A DNA stretch of 6,279 nt from Sulfurovum sp. (GCA_026983895.1 JALSTF010000254.1:1-6279); one strand, 5' to 3'. Numbered from the stretch's first letter, positions 1 to 6,279 are shown. The notes: generated from the letters alone by a model not told the origin. Numbers and translations: made by a program.

Positions 1-652
1 GAAAAGATATGATTTAAGACATTTACATGACGATTTCTATGACAGAATGGTCGAACTTATCGATAAAGGACTCAAGGTCGGCGAAGTAGGGATCTTTCTT
101 TTTGAAGTGGGCGACTTCTCTTCTGTACAGAAGTCTGCCGATGTGATCAAAGAGACAGGGCATGACCTGATGAATTCACTGAAATTCAATGAGGTCGACT
201 GGACAGTCGTCGTCAAAAAAGTGGAAGAGGATGTGCGCAAGGAGCGGGCAGAGAAGATCGCCGCAGCGAAAGCAGCAGCCGAAAAAGCGGCGAAAGAGGC
301 GGAAGAAGCTGCAGCGAAAGCGGCTGCCGAGAAGGCAGAGGCTGAGAAAAAGGCTGCCGAGGAAGCTGAAAAAGCAGCAGCTGAGAAAGCGGCACAAGAA
401 GCAGCTGAAGCGGCGGCCAAAGCAGAAGCCGAGAAAAAAGCGGCTGAAGAAGCCAAGGCCAAAGAGGAAGCAGAAAAGAAAGCGGCAGAGGAAGCGGCTG
501 CAAAGGCAGAGGCAGAAAAGCAAGCTGCCGAAGAAGCCAATGCACAAAAAGCGGCTGAAAAAACAGCGGCAAAGGCTGCTCCTGCCAAAAAAACGCCTGC
601 AAAAAAACCAGCCGGCAGAAGAGCGGCTGCAAGAAAGCCAAAGGCTAAATAA
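1..652 (+). CDS. NuoE-position complex I subunit (Campylobacterota type) with long Ala/Lys/Glu-rich tail, 5' end cut
   Basis: The reading frame is open from base 2 and begins KRYDLRHLHDDFYDRM. Base 1 is g, so the start codon is probably an ATG whose first two bases lie outside the window, giving 217 residues. The first ~77 residues (EVGIFLFEVGDFSSVQKS, then NSLKFNEVDWTVVVKK) resemble, from memory, the small proteins in the nuoE position of Helicobacter and Campylobacter nuo operons (HP1264/Cj1575c family). There is no cysteine anywhere, so it cannot carry the N1a 2Fe-2S cluster of true NuoE. Residues ~80-193 are Ala/Lys/Glu repeats likely to form one long helix or coiled coil, and residues 194-217 are Pro/Lys/Arg-rich and very basic. 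There is no signal peptide or membrane segment. The stop overlaps the next start by one base (TAATG). The role is inferred from position: a cytoplasmic peripheral-arm subunit. Family assignment is fairly sure; the tail's function is unknown. Confidence 0.85.
   Translation, partial: KRYDLRHLHDDFYDRMVELIDKGLKVGEVGIFLFEVGDFSSVQKSADVIKETGHDLMNSLKFNEVDWTVVVKKVEEDVRKERAEKIAAAKAAAEKAAKEAEEAAAKAAAEKAEAEKKAAEEAEKAAAEKAAQEAAEAAAKAEAEKKAAEEAKAKEEAEKKAAEEAAAKAEAEKQAAEEANAQKAAEKTAAKAAPAKKTPAKKPAGRRAAARKPKAK
248..649 (+). repeat. Low-complexity Ala/Lys/Glu repeat region with basic C-terminal tail, inside the NuoE-position gene
   Basis: The frame encodes almost only Ala, Lys and Glu, with imperfect copies of a unit near AEAEKKAAEEA recurring several times. 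Alternating Lys and Glu keep the stretch nearly neutral and favour a long helix, as in TolA domain II. From base 578 it changes to a Pro/Ala/Lys/Arg tail (PAKKTPAKKPAGRRAAARK) like histone H1 or AlgP-type tails. The + strand here is strongly purine-rich, which opens several long, meaningless frames on both strands. Such repeats tend to vary in length between strains. Confidence 0.85.
640..644 (+). promoter_or_regulatory. Shine-Dalgarno-like AAAGG for the NuoF-position gene
   Basis: AAAGG lies 7 bases before the ATG at 652, inside the last codons of the upstream gene. It supports that start together with the TAATG stop/start overlap, an arrangement that allows reinitiation by the same ribosome. 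Confidence 0.5.
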
Positions 653-2661
653 TGTCAGGCATTGTATTCTCAACTTGGAGAGGCGAGTTTATCGACAACC
701 GCGGTAAACCCTCTGACGAGTCGAGCCAATCCGATTTCAAACTGCCTGAGACGTACCATGGCGAGACAAAATCCAAAGCCTTCATAGGCTGGGACGGTGT
801 GGCCATTTTCGATGAAGACATCGATGCGGTAGAGCTTGCGTCAAAATATGCAGCCCAGTATCAGGAGTACTCAGAAGCCTGCGGGCGCTGTGCTCCGGGC
901 AGATGGGGCGGCAGGATCCTTTATGATCTGCTTGACAAGATCGCCAGGGGAGAAGGTTCGCATGACGATATCGCCCATCTCAAAGAGATCAGCCAGACGA
1001 TGATGGCCACTTCCAAATGCGAGATAGGTAAAACAGTTCCCAAACCCATTTTGGATCTGATGGAGTATTACAAAGAACAGTTCGATACCTGTATTGACGC
1101 ACAGATCCCATCCAGGCATTATGGGGGAGATACGGACTATATCGCCAAAGTGACCGCACCATGTACCGATATGTGTCCTGCGCATGTGGATATCCCTGCC
1201 TACATCGAAGGTGTGAGAGATATGGTCTTTACAGAATCACTGGCTGCAACGCGACAGACCATGCCTCTGGCACATACCTGCGGACGTGTCTGCCCGCACC
1301 CATGCGAAGATGCCTGCCGCCGTGCCAACCTTGATGAGCCGATCTCTATCATGGAGCTTAAGCGTCTCGGTGCGGACTATGAAACGGACCATGAGCTGAG
1401 CTGGCTGCATCCGAGGGAGCCAAAGCCGCCGAGGAATGACGGCAAGAAAGTAGCGATCATCGGTGCAGGCCCTGCCGGATTGACGGCTGCCTACTATCTG
1501 GCACTTGAGGGAATACAGGTGGATATTTTTGAAGAACTGCCGGTCAATGGCGGTGAAGTAGCCGTAGGGGTACCTGAATACAGGATGCCTGTAGGCAAAT
1601 ACAATAAAGATATCGAACTGGTACTCAGCATGCCGACCGTGAGCATTACCAACAATCACAGGGTCGATGCCCAGCGTCTCAAAGAGATCGATGCCGAGTA
1701 CGATGCCACACTGCTCAGTTTTGGCGCAAGACTCTCCAAAAAAGTGCGTGCCGAGAACGAGAACCCCAAGATGGGCGGATACTGGGGTGCCATAGCGATG
1801 CTTGACAAAGTCAACCTCTGGCACAAATACAGGATCGGTTCACCCGCTTCCAATGAGCTCAAGGACAAAGTGGTGGTCTGTGTCGGTGGAGGATTTACCT
1901 CTATGGACGTGGTGCGCTGTTCCATCCGTGAGGGTGCCAAGAAGGTGATCATGCTTTATCGTCGTGATGAAAAGACGATCATTCGGAATACGACCTATGA
2001 AGAGTATCATGAAGCGGTCGAAGAAGGCGTAGAATTCATTTTCCATTCGGCTATCGAAAAGATCTATGACGACGGGGAGAAGATCACCAAACTCAAGGTA
2101 AACCGTTTCGAACTGGTACCGGACCCCAATGGCGGCCGTGCACAGCTGGTCAAGATCGAAGGTGCGGATTTCGAGATCGAATGTGATTACCTGATCCCGG
2201 CAGTTTCCCAGGCGCTCGATACGCAGCTGCTGCCTGAAGAGTGGAACATGGAAATGACTTCATGGAACAGTATCCTGACCAACGGGAAAGATTTCATGAC
2301 TTCCCGTCCCGGGCTTTTTGCTGCGGGTGACTGCGAATACGGTCCTATGACCATTGTTAATGCGGTAGGACAGGCAAGAAGAGCGGCTTCGGTCATCAGC
2401 CGGTATATTTATGACGGAAAATGTACGCTTACGGATGAAGAGATCATGGAAGACCATTTGGTCAAACTGAAGGTCTATGACAAAAAAGAGAAGATTACAG
2501 GCTGGATGCCTGGTCTTCCCCGGGCAGTCAGTGAAAAACTTGAGGTGGACGAGAGAAAAGACAATAACAAAGAGGTCAATCTCGGCTTTACCGGAGAAGA
2601 AGCGATCGCAGAAGCAGAAAGATGTATGCGATGCTACTACATTTCAATGGTGGCGGTGTGA
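652..2661 (+). CDS. NuoF-position flavoprotein: NuoF iron-sulfur remnant fused to GltD/NfnB-like FAD/NAD(P) oxidoreductase
   Basis: Complete, 669 residues. Residues ~45-148 match the C-terminal 4Fe-4S (N3) domain of NuoF: GWDGVAIFDEDIDAVELA, then EACGRCAPGR and TSKCEIG. The third N3 cysteine is Gly83, leaving Cys77, Cys80 and Cys123. The FMN/NADH-binding fold of NuoF is absent. Residues ~165-240 are the dihydropyrimidine-dehydrogenase/GltD-type Fe-S domain (APCTDMCP, CGRVCPHPCEDAC; Cys171, 175, 210, 214, 218, 222). An FAD dinucleotide motif follows (GAGPAGL, 271-277), then an NAD(P) motif (GGGFTSMD, 412-419, with YRR at 436-438), the second FAD-contact motif GLFAAGDC (554-561), and a final CMRC (658-661). 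By family it moves electrons between NAD(P)H, FAD and Fe-S clusters. From its operon position it probably replaces NuoF as the electron entry or exit of complex I in the cytoplasm. It is not glutamate synthase, because no large subunit is adjacent. NADPH versus NADH cannot be settled from sequence. Confidence 0.88.
   Translation: MSGIVFSTWRGEFIDNRGKPSDESSQSDFKLPETYHGETKSKAFIGWDGVAIFDEDIDAVELASKYAAQYQEYSEACGRCAPGRWGGRILYDLLDKIARGEGSHDDIAHLKEISQTMMATSKCEIGKTVPKPILDLMEYYKEQFDTCIDAQIPSRHYGGDTDYIAKVTAPCTDMCPAHVDIPAYIEGVRDMVFTESLAATRQTMPLAHTCGRVCPHPCEDACRRANLDEPISIMELKRLGADYETDHELSWLHPREPKPPRNDGKKVAIIGAGPAGLTAAYYLALEGIQVDIFEELPVNGGEVAVGVPEYRMPVGKYNKDIELVLSMPTVSITNNHRVDAQRLKEIDAEYDATLLSFGARLSKKVRAENENPKMGGYWGAIAMLDKVNLWHKYRIGSPASNELKDKVVVCVGGGFTSMDVVRCSIREGAKKVIMLYRRDEKTIIRNTTYEEYHEAVEEGVEFIFHSAIEKIYDDGEKITKLKVNRFELVPDPNGGRAQLVKIEGADFEIECDYLIPAVSQALDTQLLPEEWNMEMTSWNSILTNGKDFMTSRPGLFAAGDCEYGPMTIVNAVGQARRAASVISRYIYDGKCTLTDEEIMEDHLVKLKVYDKKEKITGWMPGLPRAVSEKLEVDERKDNNKEVNLGFTGEEAIAEAERCMRCYYISMVAV
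784..1095 (+). other. NuoF C-terminal Fe-S (N3-like) domain with one ligand replaced
   Basis: Residues 45-148 of the flavoprotein follow the NuoF pattern: a beta strand before the cluster, then ESCGxCxPCR, a helical bundle, and a last Cys in a TSKCxIG context. Here the core reads EACGRCAPGR, with Gly83 (codon ggc at 898-900) where the third cysteine should be. The remaining possible ligands are Cys77, Cys80 and Cys123. Confidence 0.8.
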
Positions 2662-2662
2662 T

Positions 2663-4921
2663 ATGAGTGTACATAATTCTATGAATACCGGAAAAGAGAT
2701 CACGGTCACGATCAACGGTAAGGCATACAAAAGTACGTTTGGCAAGACCATTCTTGAAATTGCCAGAGAGAATGATATCTATGTACCGACCATGTGTTAT
2801 TTGACCAAAGTACAGCCTATCGGTTCGTGCCGTATGTGCGTGGTCGAGGTCGAAGGTGTGGAGGGGATGATCCTTTCCTGCCAGGAGAAAGCAACGGACG
2901 GTGCCGTGATCACAACGGATAGCCAGGCCCTCTATGATGAACGCCAAAGCATTATGAAGCTTTACAATGTCAACCATCCGCTTGAATGCGGTGTTTGTGA
3001 CAAAAGCGGAGAATGCGACCTTCAGAACAAGACAATGGAATTCGGACTGGAAGAACAATCCTTTACGGCCCGTGACCAGCATCGTCCGGTAGAGAACTGG
3101 GGATACGTTTCCTACGATCCGGCACTGTGTATCATGTGCGAGAAATGTGTACGTGTTTCTACAGAGATCACAGGAGATGAAGCACTCAAGATCAAGTTTG
3201 GCGGGTATGGTTCGACGATAATCAATACCAAACAGGAGAAGAACTATGCATCCCTGGGCGAAGCCGCAGCAGTCTGTCCTGTGGGTGCATTGGTCAGTAC
3301 CCGTTTCAAGTATACGGCCAATGCCTGGGAATTGACGAAGATCCCCAGTGCCTGTCCCCATTGCGGCGGCGGATGCCAAATGTATTATGAGGTCAAGAAT
3401 GAGAAGATCTACCGGGTTACCAACGAGTTTGAATTTGCCAATCTCTGCGGTGCGGGAAGATTTGGGTTTGACTATGCCAATGAAAATGTCTTGAAAGACA
3501 AAGCGGCATTTGAAAAAGCGGTAGAAGCTTTCAAAAAAGCCGATACAGTACTTGTCTCAAATCACACTTCGAATGAAGAGGCTTTGATCCTCCAGAAGCT
3601 TAAAGAAAAATATGGTTTCAAGCTTGTCTCACCGGAGGCAAGGGCTTATCAGAGATTTATGCATGCTTACGCTTCCATTACAGGAAAACATCTTTACAGC
3701 GGGACACTTAAAGGCATTTCCGAATCCAGAGCGGTCATAGTCTTTGGTTCACGGATGAATGATGATGCTCCGCAGGTGAAATACCATGTCAATATGGCAA
3801 GCAAATGGAACCAGGCACGGGTAGCCTATCTGCATCCGATTGAAGACACGGAGATTCAGAACATTGTCACGCAATTCATCAAATATGAAGTGGGAAGTGA
3901 AGAAGGCGTAGCAGCATTGCTCGCCGATACACTTCTCAGGGATATGGAATTACCCAAGGCGATCCGCTCTTTCCTTGATGATCTGGATATCGGCTATCTC
4001 TCTGCAGAGACCAATGTGGGTGAAGAGGAACTTGAAGCACTGGAAAAATCCCTGCGTAAAAAATCAGGATTTTCTTTGGTAGTGGGGAGTGACCTCTATG
4101 CCCATCCAAGAGCGGAGCAGATCGCAAAACTGGTCGCGCTGCTTGAGCAGTATGCCGGTTTTAATGTAATCTGCGTCCCTCCTGCCGGGAATGCCATGGG
4201 TATTTCGCTCATCTGTGACCTGGATGAAGCGGCGGAAGGTACGACGGTCGGCTACAATATGCCTGGCGACTTTATCCTCTCTGCACTTGGAGGGGGTGAT
4301 CTGGATATGCCTGCCATGAATCAGCAGGAAGGAACACTGACAACGATAGACAAGCGGGTAGTACCGATGAATGTAGCCCTGCCGTTTGGCGGCTATGTCC
4401 TTAACGATATTGCCAATGCATTGGGCCTTGAAGCAGAATATACTATAGATTATACCTGCCAGCTGCCGGAAGAAAAAGGTTTTGAAAAAATCGATTTTGA
4501 CCATTTGCCTGACTATTTCGACAGTGTCGGGAACGAGCACAGGGGCTATATATTGAAGAACAGGAAAGTTTCTGTCAACAGAATGATCGATGAGGTGGAA
4601 GAACTGGAAGGTTTTGACGGTGCAGTGGTCTATCGCTGTGATCCGACAGAACAATTCTCTGCGTTCACGGCCAAATCTTCCAATCTGGAAAATGAAGCAG
4701 TACTGCTTGGATCACAGCAGTTCGCTGTGGTAACCAAGTTGAACGATGGTGACCGTATTCGGTTCACTATAGACGGGGTGAAGTTCGATCGAATGTTTAA
4801 GATCGACACATCCATGAAGGGAACCATTGCCCTCAACCCTGTATTTGATATGGGATTAAGTGGAGCTTTGGTATCCTCTTACAGATTTAAGAGGTTAGAT
4901 TTTGAAAGGGCAGGAAATTAA
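2663..4921 (+). CDS. nuoG: NADH-quinone oxidoreductase subunit G, first copy (NuoG1)
   Basis: 752 residues, the large Fe-S subunit of the complex I peripheral arm. Cluster ligands are all visible: N1b 2Fe-2S at Cys45, 56, 59, 73; N5 at His105, Cys109, 112, 118 (HPLECGVCDKSGEC); N4 at Cys156, 159, 162 and Cys205 (CPVGAL); N7 at Cys231, 234, 238 (CPHCGGGC) and Cys262 (LCGAGRFG). The rest is the molybdopterin-oxidoreductase-like fold, degenerate in NuoG and not expected to be catalytic. Length is close to Thermus Nqo3 (~780) and shorter than E. coli NuoG (~900). The start at 2663 is one base after the preceding stop (TGATATG). The frame stays open upstream to 2477, but that part overlaps the flavoprotein and does not look like NuoG. 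The Shine-Dalgarno is weak (GGTGG at 2649-2653), so coupling to upstream translation is likely. Electrons should pass from the flavoprotein through these clusters to NuoI and quinone. Confidence 0.95.
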   Translation: MSVHNSMNTGKEITVTINGKAYKSTFGKTILEIARENDIYVPTMCYLTKVQPIGSCRMCVVEVEGVEGMILSCQEKATDGAVITTDSQALYDERQSIMKLYNVNHPLECGVCDKSGECDLQNKTMEFGLEEQSFTARDQHRPVENWGYVSYDPALCIMCEKCVRVSTEITGDEALKIKFGGYGSTIINTKQEKNYASLGEAAAVCPVGALVSTRFKYTANAWELTKIPSACPHCGGGCQMYYEVKNEKIYRVTNEFEFANLCGAGRFGFDYANENVLKDKAAFEKAVEAFKKADTVLVSNHTSNEEALILQKLKEKYGFKLVSPEARAYQRFMHAYASITGKHLYSGTLKGISESRAVIVFGSRMNDDAPQVKYHVNMASKWNQARVAYLHPIEDTEIQNIVTQFIKYEVGSEEGVAALLADTLLRDMELPKAIRSFLDDLDIGYLSAETNVGEEELEALEKSLRKKSGFSLVVGSDLYAHPRAEQIAKLVALLEQYAGFNVICVPPAGNAMGISLICDLDEAAEGTTVGYNMPGDFILSALGGGDLDMPAMNQQEGTLTTIDKRVVPMNVALPFGGYVLNDIANALGLEAEYTIDYTCQLPEEKGFEKIDFDHLPDYFDSVGNEHRGYILKNRKVSVNRMIDEVEELEGFDGAVVYRCDPTEQFSAFTAKSSNLENEAVLLGSQQFAVVTKLNDGDRIRFTIDGVKFDRMFKIDTSMKGTIALNPVFDMGLSGALVSSYRFKRLDFERAGN
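4912..4915 (+). promoter_or_regulatory. Shine-Dalgarno AGGA for the second nuoG
   Basis: AGGA lies 7 bases before the ATG at 4923, within the last codons of the first nuoG. It fixes the start of the second copy, which is one base after the TAA stop (TAATATG). Confidence 0.6.
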
Positions 4922-4922
4922 T

Positions 4923-6279
4923 ATGAGTACAGTCAATATTAAAATTGATGGCAGAGAATTTGCAGTACAGGAGGGTGAATATATCCTCAATGCCGCACGT
5001 GCCAATAATGTTTTTATTCCGGCTATCTGTTACTTGACGAGATGTTCACCGACACTGGCGTGCCGTCTCTGTCTTGTAGAAGCGGATGGAAAACAGGTAT
5101 ATGCGTGTAATGCAAAGGTCAAAGAGGGGATGGAGATCACGGTAGACACACCCAATATCCTTGAAGAGCGACGTGCGATCATGGAAGTTTATGATGTCAA
5201 CCACCCGCTTCAATGCGGTGTGTGTGACAAGAGCGGGGAATGTGAACTTCAGAACTATACACTCGAACTGGCGGTGGATTCGCAATCCTATATGATCCCC
5301 GATACCAAACGTGAGACAAAGAACTGGTCTTCGGTACTGCATTATGACGCAGGGCTCTGTATCGTGTGTGAAAGATGTACGACCGTCTGTAAGGATATGA
5401 TAGGCGACTCCGCGATCTCTACGACCAAAAGGGGCGGAGAAGCATTGGACAAAGGTTTCAAGGAAACCATGCCAAAAGATGCCTATGCCATGTGGAACAA
5501 ACTGCAAAAGTCGGTGATCGCACCAAGCAACGGTACAGAGCATACCAACTGTTCGGACTGCGGTGAGTGTATCGCTGTCTGTCCTGTAGGCGCACTTGTA
5601 AGCCGTGATTTTGTCTATCAGTCCAATGCATGGGACCTTAAAAGGGTGCCTGCGGTTTCCGCACACTCTTCTGACGGATTCCAGATCTATTATGAAGTAA
5701 GACCTGCATCCATAGAAGACAGAAGAGAGCGTATATTCCGTGTGACAAACGAATGGAACTATGTGTCACTTGACGGTGCTGCACGTTTTGCCTATGATTT
5801 CGAGAATGCTGATGTACAAAAAGACGAAGCAGCCTTTGCCAAGGCTATTGAAGCATTCAAGCAGGCAAAGACGGTACGTTTCAATTCGGTGATCACCAAT
5901 GAAGAGGCTTTGATGCTTCAGACACTCAAAGAGAAGCTGGGGCTGAAACTTTACAATCCTGAAGTAAGAGCATTCCAGAAGTTCCTTGGATATTACCAGA
6001 AAGCTTCCGGAAACCGTTTCTGGACTACGGACAACGATGCAATCATGAAAAAGAGTGACTTTGTCATTGCCCTTGGTACGGCACTCAGAAATGATGCTCC
6101 GGGTATGAAATATGCGTTCAACAATGTGCAGAAACTCAATAAAGGTGCCGGACTCTATTTCCATCCGGTAGGCGATACGCTGATCCCGACTTTCGGTAAG
6201 AATGTGGAATGCTTTACCCACAAACCGGGCCTGGAAGAAGCGGCACTCTATCTTGTACTTGATCTTTTCGCCGATAAAG
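4923..6279 (+). CDS. NuoG paralogue (NuoG2) with double 4Fe-4S motif and no N7 ligands, 3' end cut
   Basis: 452 complete codons are visible and the frame is still open at the right edge. It begins MSTVNIKIDGREFAVQEGEY. N1b ligands are Cys36, 47, 50, 62; N5 ligands are His94, Cys98, 101, 107 (HPLQCGVCDKSGEC). Unlike NuoG1 it has two full CxxCxxCxxxC motifs: LCIVCERCTTVCK (Cys146, 149, 152, 156) and NCSDCGECIAVCPVGAL (Cys210, 213, 216, 220), separated by an insert of roughly 25 residues relative to NuoG1. This set is like the N-terminal part of [FeFe]-hydrogenases and related subunits. All N7 positions are changed (Ser246, Ser249, Phe253, Asp284). Downstream residues ~290-452 align well with NuoG1 in the molybdopterin-like fold (for example NEEALMLQTLKEKLG). 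An old tandem duplication is the simplest origin. The role is inferred: a second Fe-S wire in the complex I arm or a docking subunit for another donor. nuoH and nuoI are expected downstream but lie outside the window. Confidence 0.9.
   Translation, partial: MSTVNIKIDGREFAVQEGEYILNAARANNVFIPAICYLTRCSPTLACRLCLVEADGKQVYACNAKVKEGMEITVDTPNILEERRAIMEVYDVNHPLQCGVCDKSGECELQNYTLELAVDSQSYMIPDTKRETKNWSSVLHYDAGLCIVCERCTTVCKDMIGDSAISTTKRGGEALDKGFKETMPKDAYAMWNKLQKSVIAPSNGTEHTNCSDCGECIAVCPVGALVSRDFVYQSNAWDLKRVPAVSAHSSDGFQIYYEVRPASIEDRRERIFRVTNEWNYVSLDGAARFAYDFENADVQKDEAAFAKAIEAFKQAKTVRFNSVITNEEALMLQTLKEKLGLKLYNPEVRAFQKFLGYYQKASGNRFWTTDNDAIMKKSDFVIALGTALRNDAPGMKYAFNNVQKLNKGAGLYFHPVGDTLIPTFGKNVECFTHKPGLEEAALYLVLDLFADK
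5352..5597 (+). other. NuoG2 2x[4Fe-4S] ferredoxin-like segment
   Basis: The segment covers residues ~144-225. Two complete CxxCxxCxxxC motifs flank a ~53-residue spacer and the second ends in CPVGAL. NuoG1 keeps only CxxCxxC (its next position is Ser166) plus the single Cys of CPVGAL, enough for one cluster. NuoG2 thus has ligands for two cubane clusters where NuoG1 has one. Confidence 0.85.

Noticed and set aside
47..652. ATG at 47 as the true start of the first gene
   Set aside because: The frame is open to the window edge and the 15 upstream codons (KRYDLRHLHDDFYDR) look like the conserved N-terminus of the family. The real start is most likely the codon that ends at base 1.
37..707. Long open frames on the minus strand (to 673) and in another + frame (189-707) over the repeat region
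   Set aside because: Their products are Ala/Ser/Phe-, Cys/Phe/Leu- or Lys/Arg-only low complexity caused by the purine-rich repeat in the real frame. They have no recognisable domain, and one overlaps the start of the flavoprotein.
652..2661. Glutamate synthase small subunit (GltD) as the identity of the flavoprotein
   Set aside because: The GltD-like part is only the second two-thirds. The N-terminal NuoF cluster domain and the position between the NuoE-like and nuoG genes point to complex I.
2477..2662. A 62-residue N-terminal extension of NuoG1 starting at 2477
   Set aside because: It lies within the conserved C-terminus of the flavoprotein in another frame and has no NuoG similarity. 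The 2Fe-2S domain begins normally just after the ATG at 2663.
2588..3379. 263-residue open frame on the minus strand opposite nuoG1
   Set aside because: It is opposite the strongly conserved Fe-S region of NuoG1 and its product shows no known fold or motif. Similar antisense frames at 871-1185, 1237-1824, 4064-4654, 5046-5666 and 5766-6221 were rejected for the same reason.
4923..6279. NuoG2 as a formate dehydrogenase or [FeFe]-hydrogenase catalytic subunit
   Set aside because: The N-terminal cluster set is similar, but the region after it matches NuoG1 closely and shows no hydrogenase H-cluster motif in the visible part. The missing 3' end keeps this slightly open.

Overview
The window is a fragment of a respiratory complex I (nuo) operon. 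All genes are on the + strand and are packed with almost no space between them. The gene content points to Campylobacterota (Epsilonproteobacteria), most likely a chemolithotroph of the Sulfurovum/Sulfurimonas kind. The reasons are that canonical NuoE and NuoF are replaced by unrelated or rearranged proteins, and that two different NuoG genes follow each other. The genus is an inference from remembered family features, not a database match.

Layout: (1) Positions 1-652 hold a NuoE-position protein whose start codon is cut by the left edge. It has a cysteine-free domain of about 77 residues followed by about 140 residues of Ala/Lys/Glu repeats and a very basic end. (2) Positions 652-2661 hold a 669-residue NuoF-position flavoprotein. 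It joins a remnant of the NuoF iron-sulfur domain to a GltD/NfnB-like FAD/NAD(P) oxidoreductase. (3) Positions 2663-4921 hold NuoG1 (752 residues), with the usual NuoG ligands for N1b, N5, N4 and N7. (4) Positions 4923-6279 hold NuoG2, cut by the right edge. It has N1b and N5 motifs and a double 4Fe-4S motif, but all four N7 ligands are lost. The junctions are TAATG, TGATATG and TAATATG, so the genes are almost certainly co-transcribed and probably translationally coupled. There is no intergenic stretch longer than 1 base and therefore no room for a promoter or terminator between genes. No RNA gene, mobile element or CRISPR array was seen.

Working together, these proteins should form the electron-input arm of complex I. 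The classical NADH/FMN module (NuoE with N1a, NuoF with FMN and N3) is missing. An FAD-containing NAD(P)H-type oxidoreductase and a doubled iron-sulfur wire stand in its place. Donor or acceptor could be NADPH, NADH, ferredoxin or flavodoxin, and the sequence does not decide between them. For an autotroph using the reductive TCA cycle, running this arm in reverse to make reduced ferredoxin or NAD(P)H would be useful; that is inference. The most notable points are the fused NuoF substitute with one missing cluster ligand, the complementary cluster sets of the two NuoGs, and the histone/TolA-like tail on the NuoE substitute.
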